From: JAXLVB01 sp044228045
Lineage (GTDB): Bacteria; Bacteroidota; Bacteroidia; Cytophagales; Spirosomataceae
Assembly: GCA_044228045.1 (NCBI GenBank)
Contig: JBGAVQ010000001.1
Span: 1-64,000, forward strand
Length of the DNA: 64,000 nucleotides
Direction: 5' to 3'
The stretch's first letter is position 1, and each line of letters opens with the position of its first letter. The notes beneath the pieces were generated by a model, which was not told where the DNA came from, made no database searches, and saw only the letters and a list, made by a program, of their open reading frames with translations. The position numbers were made by a program, and so were the translations under genes. Positions 7,509-15,918 of the stretch are shown piece after piece.

Positions 7509-8894
7509 ATGAAACTTAATAAACTATCTATTGTAAAAACGTTTGCAGGGGCAATTCTTATAGCCATGTTGTTGGGAGCATGTAAAAATACAACCGAAGA
7601 CAACCCAACTACTACTGAAAAAGCCACTTTTGACTTAATTCAAGAGAAAATCTTGACCACAAACTGCGCTTCGTCGGGTTGTCATGCTTCTGCTACGGAC
7701 AATTCATACAAGCAACATGGACTGGTGTTAGCTGCCGGTGTTGCGTATGATAATTTGGTAAACGTAAAACCCAAAAATGCAGACGCACTGGCAGATAATT
7801 ACCTGAGAGTGAAGCCGTTTAAGTCATCTGAAAGCTTGTTGTATCACAAGCTCAATTTTGATATAACGCATCATGGTGGCAAGGAATACGGTGCACCTAT
7901 GCCCTTGGGGGGCACAGCTTTAACAGTGGGCGAATTAGAATTTGTACGCCGTTGGATAGAGGCAGGTGCACCTCGCAAAGGAAGTGTGGTGGACGAGAAA
8001 GTTCTGGATGACAAAACCCCAAGTGTTTCTACCACATTTGACCCACTCCCTACTCCACAGCAAGAAGGGCTATCGGGCGTGCAAATGTATATTGAGAAGT
8101 TTGAAGTAAAACCCAATTTTGAGCGTGAAATATTTGTTCATAAACAAGTTGGCAATACCCAAGATATTTATGTGAACCGGATTAAACTCAAAAGCCGCCA
8201 AAATACACATCACTTGGTTATTTATGATTTCCGTGATCGTAAAAATCTTCCGATAATGAACCAAGTGCGTGATTTGCGAAATGGAGATAATACCCTTAAC
8301 TTACTTACGGTGCTTTCGATGTCAAACCATGTGTTTGTAGGTGGTGGCGGCAATGCCAACTATGACTATACTTTGCCTGCCGGAACAGCTATTTTGATGC
8401 CTGCCAACTATTCGTATGACCTAAATCCGCATTATTTCAACAAAGGTACGGCCTCTATTTATGGTGAAAACTATGTTAATTTCTACTCAGTAGATAAATC
8501 AACAGTGCAAAATGTAGTACAGATGTTGGATTTGAGTAATCAAGACATCCCAATTCCGGCCAAAACTCGTAAGACATTTACCAAGTCGTTTACTTCATTA
8601 ACCAGCAATGGTAGAGCAGCTATTGTGATGCTGACCTCGCACATGCACAAGCGTGGCGAAAAATTTGTCATCAAAATCAAAGGTGGTGCTCGTGATGGAC
8701 AAGTTATTTACGAAACCACCGACTGGGAACATCCTCTGATTAAGAACTTTACCCCAGCTTTGATTTTGGAAAAAGGTGAAGGACTCACTTCGGAGATAAC
8801 TTACTACAATGAAACCGACAAAACGGTAAGTTTTGGACTAACCAGCGAAGACGAAATGGGAATTATATTTGGCTACTATCATCCAGTCAAATAA
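7509..8894 (+). CDS. lipoprotein with c-type heme motif and PHM-like copper monooxygenase fold
   Basis: The protein has 461 residues. Lipobox LLGAC (Cys25) marks it as a lipoprotein. Residues about 40-155 form a small cytochrome-like domain with an unusual heme motif C53-x4-C58-H59 (CASSGCH); Met131 in APMP is a candidate axial ligand. Residues about 190-461 resemble the two-domain copper type II monooxygenase fold (PHM/DBH family). There His234-His235 and His308 match the first copper site, and His378-x-His380 with Met450 (SEDEM) match the second. So both copper sites appear complete. The substrate is unknown; the PHM assignment rests on motif order and spacing, not on alignment. Confidence 0.7.
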   Translation: MKLNKLSIVKTFAGAILIAMLLGACKNTTEDNPTTTEKATFDLIQEKILTTNCASSGCHASATDNSYKQHGLVLAAGVAYDNLVNVKPKNADALADNYLRVKPFKSSESLLYHKLNFDITHHGGKEYGAPMPLGGTALTVGELEFVRRWIEAGAPRKGSVVDEKVLDDKTPSVSTTFDPLPTPQQEGLSGVQMYIEKFEVKPNFEREIFVHKQVGNTQDIYVNRIKLKSRQNTHHLVIYDFRDRKNLPIMNQVRDLRNGDNTLNLLTVLSMSNHVFVGGGGNANYDYTLPAGTAILMPANYSYDLNPHYFNKGTASIYGENYVNFYSVDKSTVQNVVQMLDLSNQDIPIPAKTRKTFTKSFTSLTSNGRAAIVMLTSHMHKRGEKFVIKIKGGARDGQVIYETTDWEHPLIKNFTPALILEKGEGLTSEITYYNETDKTVSFGLTSEDEMGIIFGYYHPVK

Positions 8895-8928
8895 GCTAAT
8901 ACTAAATAAACAATTGAATACCAGATGA

Positions 8929-8960
8929 AAAGCCCATACCTTAGTTGGTGTGGGCTTTTT
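8929..8960. terminator. convergent terminator
   Basis: AAAAGCCCATAC and GTGTGGGCTTTTT form a stem with G-T pairs and T-tracts on both strands. It lies between the two convergent genes and overlaps the last codons of the minus-strand hydrolase. Confidence 0.75.
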
Positions 8961-9771
8961 CTTGATGCTCAATGGCAGAAGTAACTAAATACGCTACACT
9001 TACATCGTTGAAGGTAAACAATCGCAACCACCAGGCCTCTTTTAGGGTTAAATGTTGCATGATTTCTTTTACTGAAAGGCCTTTTTGATGAAGAGCCAAC
9101 ACATTTCCCACAAAATCCTCGAAGTATTGTAGTTTGGCTTTAAAAAGCCCTTTGCCGTTTTGGAGTTGAGGAGAATGGCCGCAGAATACAACCTCAAAAT
9201 CTTCTTGTAATACTCTTTGAATAGAGGCGATCTGCTGGTGTATATTTTCAGCTTTTCGAAAAACCTTGATTTTGACCCCTACAAACAAATCACCTGAAAA
9301 TAACCAACCTTTATTTTTTTCTAACAGCACATAATGGTCTGCCGAATGCCCAGGGGTGAAGATTGGAGTTAGTTGATGGTGAGTTGTTTCCAGTATTGGG
9401 GGCATGGGGCGAATCTCGCCCAAAACAGGCCTTATTTTACCAAAAAAATACTTTTCATAAGGCAAAATATCAAAACCATTTCTGATTTTTTGTTCTGTTA
9501 TAGGATGGGCGTAAATGGGAGCTTTAGACAATTCTTGCAATGTTTGGGCATTACCAGAGTGGTCTTCGTGCCAATGAGTAAGGGCTATTTGCTCGATGGG
9601 TTGATGGGCAAATGTGTGTTTTACTTCCGTTTCACAATGCCGTTGGGCGGTGTCAATCAGGAGGCCGTCGAGGTAGTAGCAATAAACCGCCATGGTGGGT
9701 TTGCCAAAAGCCGCTCCACCAAATTTGTGCATTTCTACACTCCCAATTATTTTCTTTTTGTGAAATTGCAA
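8941..9771 (-). CDS. metallo-beta-lactamase-fold hydrolase
   Basis: The protein has 276 residues and no signal peptide. The zinc-binding signature His66-x-His68-x-Asp70-His71 (HWHEDH) is complete, followed by FTPGHSADH, SGDLFVG and FCGHSPQL, which supply the remaining ligands of a dinuclear site. A C-terminal helical extension (LSVKEIMQHLTLKEAW) resembles that of the LACTB2/glyoxalase-II-like branch. Likely substrates are thioesters or nucleic-acid/phosphoester compounds; which one cannot be told. It is encoded alone, convergent with the copper/heme lipoprotein. Confidence 0.8.
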   Translation of the reverse strand: MQFHKKKIIGSVEMHKFGGAAFGKPTMAVYCYYLDGLLIDTAQRHCETEVKHTFAHQPIEQIALTHWHEDHSGNAQTLQELSKAPIYAHPITEQKIRNGFDILPYEKYFFGKIRPVLGEIRPMPPILETTHHQLTPIFTPGHSADHYVLLEKNKGWLFSGDLFVGVKIKVFRKAENIHQQIASIQRVLQEDFEVVFCGHSPQLQNGKGLFKAKLQYFEDFVGNVLALHQKGLSVKEIMQHLTLKEAWWLRLFTFNDVSVAYLVTSAIEHQEKAHTN

Positions 9772-9860
9772 AATGAGCTAAACAAAAAATCGTGCTACAG
9801 ATGTAACACGATTGCACAGTGATTTTGTTCCTAAAGCGTAATGTACAACTTTCATAACAT

Positions 9861-10274
9861 TTACTCGTACTTCCGCCAAGACCCTAAAATAAAACCAATA
9901 ATAGGAATTACGACAAAGGTGCAGCCACCATCAATCCATGTGAGGTAATAGGGGCGTAGCGAGAATGAATTGACGGTCATGTGTTCCATCAACACAAAAG
10001 CAAAACCAATAGCCAGACCAATTTGAAGCCCATCCATCCCTGACGATACGTTCATTCGTTTGAATAGCCAAGCCATCACCAGCGATAATAAAGCGGAATG
10101 AATAATGCTAACCAAGTAAGGGGTGGCCGAGGCAGCCGCTTGGGCTTGCTCCATGGTAATATTATTGGCTTTCATCCACGGTTCACTCAGTACTGTGTAC
10201 CAAACGGCGGGAATAACCTGCGCCAATACAACACAGACCAAAATAGCCAAGTAATTGATTTTGAGGGTTTGCAT
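9861..10274 (-). CDS. DUF1761-type integral membrane protein
   Basis: The predicted protein is 137 residues from Met at 10274 (MQTLKINYLAIL). I preferred this start over an upstream ATG that would add 22 residues rich in Phe/Lys and not typical of the family. Four hydrophobic helices are visible (about 7-25, 50-70, 80-100 and 112-132), with the pattern NYLAILVCVVLAQVIPAVWY at the first helix and EPWMKANNIT in the first loop, which fits DUF1761. Function is unknown. It follows the MBL hydrolase in the same direction but about 90 bases apart. Confidence 0.7.
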   Translation of the reverse strand: MQTLKINYLAILVCVVLAQVIPAVWYTVLSEPWMKANNITMEQAQAAASATPYLVSIIHSALLSLVMAWLFKRMNVSSGMDGLQIGLAIGFAFVLMEHMTVNSFSLRPYYLTWIDGGCTFVVIPIIGFILGSWRKYE

Positions 10275-10363
10275 AGTGGTTAGTTTTTGGTTAGTAAAAA
10301 AATACTTGATAAAAGAACAAAAAATATTCAAAAAATGCAAACCAAATTATGGTTAAGCAATTT

Positions 10364-10403
10364 AGCAGGGTGTTGTCATACAAAAAAGCACAACACCCCT
10401 GCT
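10364..10403 (-). terminator. hairpin after the S9 peptidase gene
   Basis: AGCAGGGTGTTGT pairs with ACAACACCCCTGCT (one bulged base). It begins two bases past the peptidase stop on the minus strand. The downstream T-tract is weak, so it is either a terminator or a 3'-stabilising hairpin. Confidence 0.65.
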
Positions 10404-10405
10404 GA

Positions 10406-12841
10406 TTACTTTAGCTTTTCTTCAAACAACTTCAAAATCCTTTTGTATTCATCCATCCAACTGGTAGGTTCTACAAAACCGTGGTCTTCCATCGGATAGG
10501 CTGCCATTTCCCAGTTTTCTTTTTTCAATTCAATCAAGCGTTGTACCAATCGGAACGAATCCTGAATGTGTACGTTCACGTCCACCATACCATGGCAAAT
10601 CAATAGATGATTTTTAAGACCTGCTGCATGATAAATAGGCGAGCTTTTGTGGTAAGCCAGGCTGTCGGTAAAAGGTTCGTTCAAAATGTTAGAGGTGTAG
10701 CCATGATTGTACGCCGCCCAGTCGGTTACAGGGCGTAAGGCCGCCCCAGCCTTAAACACATCGGGGGTAGTAAACATGGCCATCAGGGTAATAAAACCGC
10801 CATACGAACCACCATACACACCAATTCGATTGGGGTTAATACCGTGTTTTTCAATAAGATACTTAGCCGCATCCACATTGTCGGTGAGGTCTTTACCACC
10901 CATAAAGCGATAAATACCCGTGCGCCAGTCACGTCCGTAGCCTGCTGAGGCACGGTAGTCAATGTCAATGACGGTATAACCCTTGTCAACGAGGAGATTA
11001 TGAAACATATATTCACGGAAATAACTGCTCCACCACTTATGAGCGTTTTGCAAGTAACCCGCACCGTGTACAAACACTACGGCTGCGCCGTTTTTCTTTT
11101 TGGGAACATACAAACGTCCATACACATCGGCACCGTCGGAGGCTTTGAAGGTAATCACTTGCGGGTCACGCCACGGGTAACTGTTAAAGGCTGCACTGGT
11201 TGATTGGGTAATTTGCTGAGGTGTAGCGGCTGGTTTATTTTCCTGCAAATAAAGCTCCCAAGGCTTGTTTGAGTACGAATACAGAATGGCTAACTGCGAT
11301 TCGTCAGGCGAAATTGTGACTTGGTTAGCCCCTGTCAAGCTCGTGATTTTGATACGCTCGCCACCTGTTGAAGCCATTTTATAGAAATGTTGTTCACCAG
11401 GGTGAACTTCATTAGTAGTTAGATAAAACGTTTTTTTATCGTTAGACAATTGCAAATTTTGCACTTCAAACTTGCCTTTGGTAAGTTGTTTTTTCTCCCC
11501 AGTTGTTACGTTCACAGTGTAAAGATGCGAATACCCATCGGCTTCTGACTGGTAATAAAATGTTTGGTTGTCTGTCCAGCCCAACGAGCCACCACCAAAG
11601 CCAAAACCCATGCCCGGGCCACCAATCCATGCTTCATCTCGTTGGCGGTCAAGGAGTTTTAGTTTTCGTGTGGTTATGTCTAAGCCCATAACCCAACGGT
11701 CTTTATTGTCAAAGCTTCGGATGACGACCACCGCATTTTTACCATCTTCGGACCAATAAACGCTACTAATAAGTACTTTTCGTGGTTCTGTTTTAGGTGC
11801 GGCGGGTTTGTTTTTAGCGGTGTCTGTCTTTGCTGTTTTTGCATAATCTTTTGAGTAGTCGGTGGGGTCGTTAATACCCGGAATCTCTCGAGTCGAAATT
11901 TGGAGAGAGGTATCTTTGCGGATGTCATAAACCCAAGTTTCGGCAGAGGCCAGAGCATAACCCACTTTGTTGCGTGCGGGGATATCTTCGGTAAAGCCCG
12001 ATTCTGTCACGTAGTTAGGTACTATGGTGGTTTTGCCAGGAGAAGCTTTGGTAAGGCGGTAAGTAACGTAGTTTTCGTCAGGGCTCAGTTGTACATTATC
12101 TACTTGTTTGTCTTCTGTGTAAAGCTCTTTGGGGCGTTTGGGGGCATCGCCTTTGTTAATTTTTTCGGTTTCTTTGCGCTTATCAGCCCGTTCTTTCAGA
12201 ATATCAAAAAGTGCCAGTTGGTCTTGTTTCAGCCATTTCTCCTGCTCATTGGGTTTGGCTTCGGGGCGTTTGGTGCCAGGCAAAAAATTTGTCCATTGTT
12301 TGATTTCGCCCGTAACAATGTGCATCGAATATAAATTATTAGCCCGCTGAAATGTAATCTTTTGCTGGTCTTGACTAAACTGCGGATTACTTTCATTATC
12401 AACAGTGTTGGTGAGTTGCCTTACACCAAGTGTGTTACAATCAAGTAGATACAAGTCACCGCTACGAGCATATACCTTAAGTGTGCGGCTTCGATTATAC
12501 GAACCAAATGACGAGGGCAAGGCCCTTCTTACAGCAGGAGCAACTTTCGCTGGACTTTTATTAGACAATGAAATCATATAGAGTGAATCGCCCTTATTCT
12601 TGTCTGGATTCCAGTTAAAATAAATCGTTTTTGAATCTTCAGACCAAATGGGGTTCGTGGGTGCAACGCCTATCCACTTGGGGTCTTGCATGATTTTTTC
12701 GACCGTAAGCGGCGCAATCTGCTGAGAATAGGCTGTGGAAGATAACAAGTAAGCAGCCAAAAGTAAGCAATAACTAAAAAACGATGATGTCCCTTTTGTG
12801 TGGTTGGACTGTGCGTAGCAACGAGTATTGGTTTTTATCAT
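10406..12841 (-). CDS. S9-family (prolyl oligopeptidase-like) serine peptidase
   Basis: The protein has 811 residues. An N-terminal signal segment (about residues 20-40, ending STAYSQ) suggests export to the periplasm. Residues about 50-540 contain WD40/PD40-like propeller strands (NPQFSQDQQKITFQ, ISPDESQLAILYS). Residues about 560-811 are an alpha/beta hydrolase with the catalytic triad Ser679 (GGSYGG), Asp754 (GMVDVN) and His787 (EDHGF). Dipeptidyl-peptidase-IV or acylaminoacyl-peptidase-like activity is likely. A low-complexity K/A/P stretch sits near residues 335-350. It is the largest gene in this part and appears monocistronic. Confidence 0.9.
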   Translation of the reverse strand: MIKTNTRCYAQSNHTKGTSSFFSYCLLLAAYLLSSTAYSQQIAPLTVEKIMQDPKWIGVAPTNPIWSEDSKTIYFNWNPDKNKGDSLYMISLSNKSPAKVAPAVRRALPSSFGSYNRSRTLKVYARSGDLYLLDCNTLGVRQLTNTVDNESNPQFSQDQQKITFQRANNLYSMHIVTGEIKQWTNFLPGTKRPEAKPNEQEKWLKQDQLALFDILKERADKRKETEKINKGDAPKRPKELYTEDKQVDNVQLSPDENYVTYRLTKASPGKTTIVPNYVTESGFTEDIPARNKVGYALASAETWVYDIRKDTSLQISTREIPGINDPTDYSKDYAKTAKTDTAKNKPAAPKTEPRKVLISSVYWSEDGKNAVVVIRSFDNKDRWVMGLDITTRKLKLLDRQRDEAWIGGPGMGFGFGGGSLGWTDNQTFYYQSEADGYSHLYTVNVTTGEKKQLTKGKFEVQNLQLSNDKKTFYLTTNEVHPGEQHFYKMASTGGERIKITSLTGANQVTISPDESQLAILYSYSNKPWELYLQENKPAATPQQITQSTSAAFNSYPWRDPQVITFKASDGADVYGRLYVPKKKNGAAVVFVHGAGYLQNAHKWWSSYFREYMFHNLLVDKGYTVIDIDYRASAGYGRDWRTGIYRFMGGKDLTDNVDAAKYLIEKHGINPNRIGVYGGSYGGFITLMAMFTTPDVFKAGAALRPVTDWAAYNHGYTSNILNEPFTDSLAYHKSSPIYHAAGLKNHLLICHGMVDVNVHIQDSFRLVQRLIELKKENWEMAAYPMEDHGFVEPTSWMDEYKRILKLFEEKLK

Positions 12842-12971
12842 GGTAGGTGATGATTAGGAGATGCAAGAAGTAAGTACAAAGCAAGAAGCCCGACTTCTTA
12901 CCTCCTACTTCTTTTATCAATGTTTATAACCTACGCAAGATAGAAAAAGCGTTTCTTCTCTCGAAAAAACT

Positions 12972-14027
12972 TTATGTTTTTGCTACTAATACTGAAAAAT
13001 CGGCTACAACTTCCTCGGCTTCCCATGATTGAATAGCTTGTTTAATTGCCTCATTCTCAATCAGAAAACCATCGTGACCATACACCGAATTGATTTCGAC
13101 GTACTTGGCTCCTGGTATATATCTTGCCAAGCCTTGCTGTTCGGCGGGCGGAAACAACACATCCGACGAGATTGCCACAATCAGCGTGCGGGCTTTTACT
13201 TGCTGAAGTGTCCGTACAATACCATCTCTACCTCGGCTCACATCATGTGTATCCATTACCCTAGTTAGTACATTATACGAGAAGGCGTTGAAGCGTTGGG
13301 CAATTTTTTCGCCCTGATAACGCTGGTAGGTTGAGGCTCTAAAATCTTCTTTCAGTCCTTCTCTGTTCCGTTGCTGGGTTAGCGCATACGTTTCATAATT
13401 TCGATACGAAAGCAGTGCAATAGCACGAGCCGTTTTCATGCCTGTTAGCCCAGCATCGGGGCGGTTTTCTTTCCAAGTAGGGTCGCAAGCAATGGCCATC
13501 CTCTGCGACTCATTAAATGCAATCCCCCATGGCGACATCACGGCATTGGTCGCCATCAGAATCAATTTTTTGATGAGGCTTGGCCTCAAAATCGCAAATT
13601 CTAAGGCTTGTTGCCCACCAAGCGAACCACCTACGCAGGTATCTATTCCGTTGATAGTCAGATATTCACGAAGCAAGTCAAATGATTTTACAATGTCTCG
13701 AATCGTAATAGTCGGAAAGGCATGATAGTATGGCTTGCCTGTATGCGGATTGATAGAAAGCGGATTGGTAGAGCCGTAGTTAGAGCCAAGCACATTGGCA
13801 CAAACAATAAAGTAATGAGTTGGGTCAAACAATTTCCCTTCACCTACCAGCCCACTCCACCAGTCGGCGGCATCAGCACTTCCTGTTAGGGCATGGCAAA
13901 TCCAAATCACATTCGTTCGTTCTGCATTGAGTGTTCCCCATGTCATGTACGCTACCCGAAGTTCGGGCAGTTCTTCGCCCGATTCAAGCGAAAAAGGATG
14001 AGGATAGTAAAACGTTTGTAAAGCCAT
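12972..14027 (-). CDS. metX: homoserine O-acetyltransferase
   Basis: It transfers an acetyl group from acetyl-CoA to homoserine, the first committed step of methionine synthesis. It is an alpha/beta hydrolase-fold protein of 351 residues, the usual length. Ser135 in GGSLGGQQ is the nucleophile, with Asp289 (SSDVLFPP) and His318 (YGHDGF) completing the triad; HALTGSADAADWW near residue 45 is the oxyanion/substrate region of MetX. A succinyl-transferring variant cannot be excluded from sequence alone. It lies downstream of metY on the same strand, so it probably belongs to the SAM-riboswitch-controlled unit, although nested hairpins sit between them. Confidence 0.93.
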   Translation of the reverse strand: MALQTFYYPHPFSLESGEELPELRVAYMTWGTLNAERTNVIWICHALTGSADAADWWSGLVGEGKLFDPTHYFIVCANVLGSNYGSTNPLSINPHTGKPYYHAFPTITIRDIVKSFDLLREYLTINGIDTCVGGSLGGQQALEFAILRPSLIKKLILMATNAVMSPWGIAFNESQRMAIACDPTWKENRPDAGLTGMKTARAIALLSYRNYETYALTQQRNREGLKEDFRASTYQRYQGEKIAQRFNAFSYNVLTRVMDTHDVSRGRDGIVRTLQQVKARTLIVAISSDVLFPPAEQQGLARYIPGAKYVEINSVYGHDGFLIENEAIKQAIQSWEAEEVVADFSVLVAKT

Positions 14028-14049
14028 CTGTCAGTATCTATGAATTGGA

Positions 14050-14186
14050 GTTTGTACCGAAGGTCTAACCCCTGCCGTAACATATTAAGTGGTTCTGTCT
14101 TGATCTGGTGCAAGCGTTAACATAGAGCGACGTTTCGCTTGCACCAGTCAAAGTCTTTCTGTATAGGTCAGACCTTCGTTACAAAC
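14050..14186. repeat. nested inverted-repeat element between metY and metX
   Basis: Outer arms GTTTGTACCGAAGGTCTAAC (14050-14069) and its near-complement (14167-14186) match in 18 of 20 positions. Inside lies a second perfect 12-bp hairpin, CTGGTGCAAGCG (14105-14116) with CGCTTGCACCAG (14136-14147). The arms share a core with the loop of the hairpin at 32012-32055. It has no open reading frame and looks like a small mobile or repeated element. Confidence 0.75.
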
Positions 14187-14199
14187 CCAGAACTAATAA

Positions 14200-15486
14200 T
14201 TAAAGTTGAGAAAACGCTTGCTCAATATCAGTCTTGATGTCGTCAATGTGTTCGATACCAAGCGAAATACGCAATAAACCTGGTGCTACACCAGCTGTAA
14301 CCTGCTCTGCTTCTGATAATTGAGAGTGCGTTGTGCTGGCAGGGTGGATAATTAGTGTTTTAGAATCACCTACATTTGCCAAATGGCTAATGAGTTTCAC
14401 GCTGTTCACCAATTTATCGGCGGCTTCTTTACCTGCTTTGAGTTTAAACGACAACACCCCACCAAAGCCACGAGTTAAGTATTTTTTTGCCAAATCATGG
14501 TAAGGGCTACTTGCCAGCCCCGGATAATTTACTGACTCAACCGCAGGATGTGATTCGAGCCACTGAGCTAAGGCCAACGCATTATCACAGGTGCGCTCTA
14601 CTCTTAAAGATAACGTTTCGAGACCTTGCAACAGCAAAAACGAATTGAACGGACTTTGACAAGGCCCCCAGTCACGCAAGCCTTCTACTCTACAGCGAAT
14701 AATAAACTGAATGTTGCCAAATGGACCATTCTTACCAAAAACACTATCCAGCACCAGCCCATGATAGCTGGGCGAAGGTTGGGTAAATTGTGGATATTTA
14801 CCATTACCCCAGTCAAAAGTACAAGCGTCGGTAATGACCCCGCCCATAGTAGTACCATGCCCGCCAATCCACTTAGTTGCAGACTCAACTACTACATGGG
14901 CTCCCCATTTGATTGGCTGGCATATTGCACCACCTGCACCAAAGGTGTTGTCCACGATAATTGGCAAGTCATATTTAGCAGCAAGTTTGGCGAATGCTTC
15001 AAAATCAGGCACATTGAAGCCCGGATTGCCAATAGTTTCTAAGTAAAGGGCTTTGGTTTTTTCATCAATCAGTCGCTCAAAACTTTCCACTTTATCGCCA
15101 TCAGCAAAGCGGGCATCTACGCCAATGTTTTTAAATGAATTTTTGAATTGGTTGTACGAACCACCGTATAGAAACGACGTAGTAACAAAATTGTCGCCCA
15201 CGCTGGTAATGTTGTTAATAGCCAAAAACTGTGCCGCATGACCCGACGATACTGCCAATGCAGCACCACCGCCATTTAAAGCTGCTATTCGTTTCTCAAA
15301 GATGTCGTTGGTGGGGTTCATGAGTCGGGTATAAACATTCCCGAATTCTTGTAGGGCAAACAACCTGGCCCCGTGCGCCGAATCGTCAAACTGATAAGCT
15401 GTTGTTTGGTAAATAGGCACCGCTCTGGCCTTAGTGGTGGGGTCAATTTCTTGTCCAGCGTGTACTTGCAGGGTCTCGAAGTTCAT
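14200..15486 (-). CDS. metY: O-acetylhomoserine sulfhydrylase (aminocarboxypropyltransferase)
   Basis: This PLP enzyme makes homocysteine from O-acetylhomoserine and sulfide. It has 428 residues, the normal MetY length and longer than cystathionine gamma-synthase (about 380). Lys205 in ESATKWIGGHGT is the Schiff-base lysine. PLP-contact segments VYTRLMNPTN, SSGHAAQFLA and VDNTFGAGG are present. Its partner metX lies 172 bases downstream. Upstream on the same strand is a SAM-I riboswitch and a possible short leader ORF, so expression is expected to fall when S-adenosylmethionine is plentiful. Confidence 0.95.
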   Translation of the reverse strand: MNFETLQVHAGQEIDPTTKARAVPIYQTTAYQFDDSAHGARLFALQEFGNVYTRLMNPTNDIFEKRIAALNGGGAALAVSSGHAAQFLAINNITSVGDNFVTTSFLYGGSYNQFKNSFKNIGVDARFADGDKVESFERLIDEKTKALYLETIGNPGFNVPDFEAFAKLAAKYDLPIIVDNTFGAGGAICQPIKWGAHVVVESATKWIGGHGTTMGGVITDACTFDWGNGKYPQFTQPSPSYHGLVLDSVFGKNGPFGNIQFIIRCRVEGLRDWGPCQSPFNSFLLLQGLETLSLRVERTCDNALALAQWLESHPAVESVNYPGLASSPYHDLAKKYLTRGFGGVLSFKLKAGKEAADKLVNSVKLISHLANVGDSKTLIIHPASTTHSQLSEAEQVTAGVAPGLLRISLGIEHIDDIKTDIEQAFSQL

Positions 15487-15610
15487 GTTTGTTCAAAGTT
15501 TAAATAGTTAAGAAAGGTACGTCTATAAAAAGGTAGTGGATATTAACCAGCCAAAGCCAGTAACCAAACTGTTATGATTCAGCCAACTATACGCCGAAAA
15601 AGAACAGGCA

Positions 15611-15697
15611 TCAGCAACAGTAGCTGTGCATTCGAGTTACCAAAAAACCAGAAGAGGAAATGAGCCCATAACAGGGCATAAAAGAGTAAAAAAACAT
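15611..15697 (-). CDS. candidate 28-codon upstream ORF between riboswitch and metY
   Basis: An ATG at 15697, eight bases past the riboswitch 3' side, opens a 28-codon frame ending with MHSYCC and TGA at 15611. It is the first ATG after the aptamer on the metY transcript. No clear intrinsic terminator is visible in the 220-base interval, so control through this short frame is possible. It may also be non-coding leader. Hydrophobic and aromatic residues dominate its N-terminal half. No family is recognised, and the call is an inference from position only. Confidence 0.35.
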   Translation of the reverse strand: MFFYSFMPCYGLISSSGFLVTRMHSYCC

Positions 15698-15705
15698 GGT
15701 CGTAA

Positions 15706-15830
15706 TTGGTTTATATCTCCCTACAAGACCATCTTGCGGGGTAGGAATTAGCACCTTGTCCCGAACGCCTTCGGAGTAGGTTGCCAGAGGGTCACAGAGC
15801 CTGTTCTCTCGCCTCTTCTGTATAAATCAA
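15706..15830 (-). promoter_or_regulatory. SAM-I (S-box) riboswitch
   Basis: On the minus strand the aptamer core words appear in order: AGAGGCGAGAGAACAGG, CTCTGTGACCCTCTGGCAACC, AAGGTGCTAATTCC and GATGGTCTTGTAGGG. The closing P1 helix pairs TTGATTTATA (15830-15821) with TATAAACCAA (15715-15706), with one mismatch. It lies upstream of metY and metX on the same strand and is expected to bind S-adenosylmethionine and lower their expression. Confidence 0.93.
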
Positions 15831-15918
15831 TTACCTCGGGTACGAAGAATTGATTTTTGCGTTGGCAAACTTAGTCGCTAAGGAATGAAAATGCAATTTT
15901 TTGAATGGGAATTTATTT

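Noticed and set aside
14041..14199. A second SAM riboswitch before metX
   Set aside because: The GGTGCTAATTCC and GGCAACC core words are absent; the region is only nested inverted repeats.
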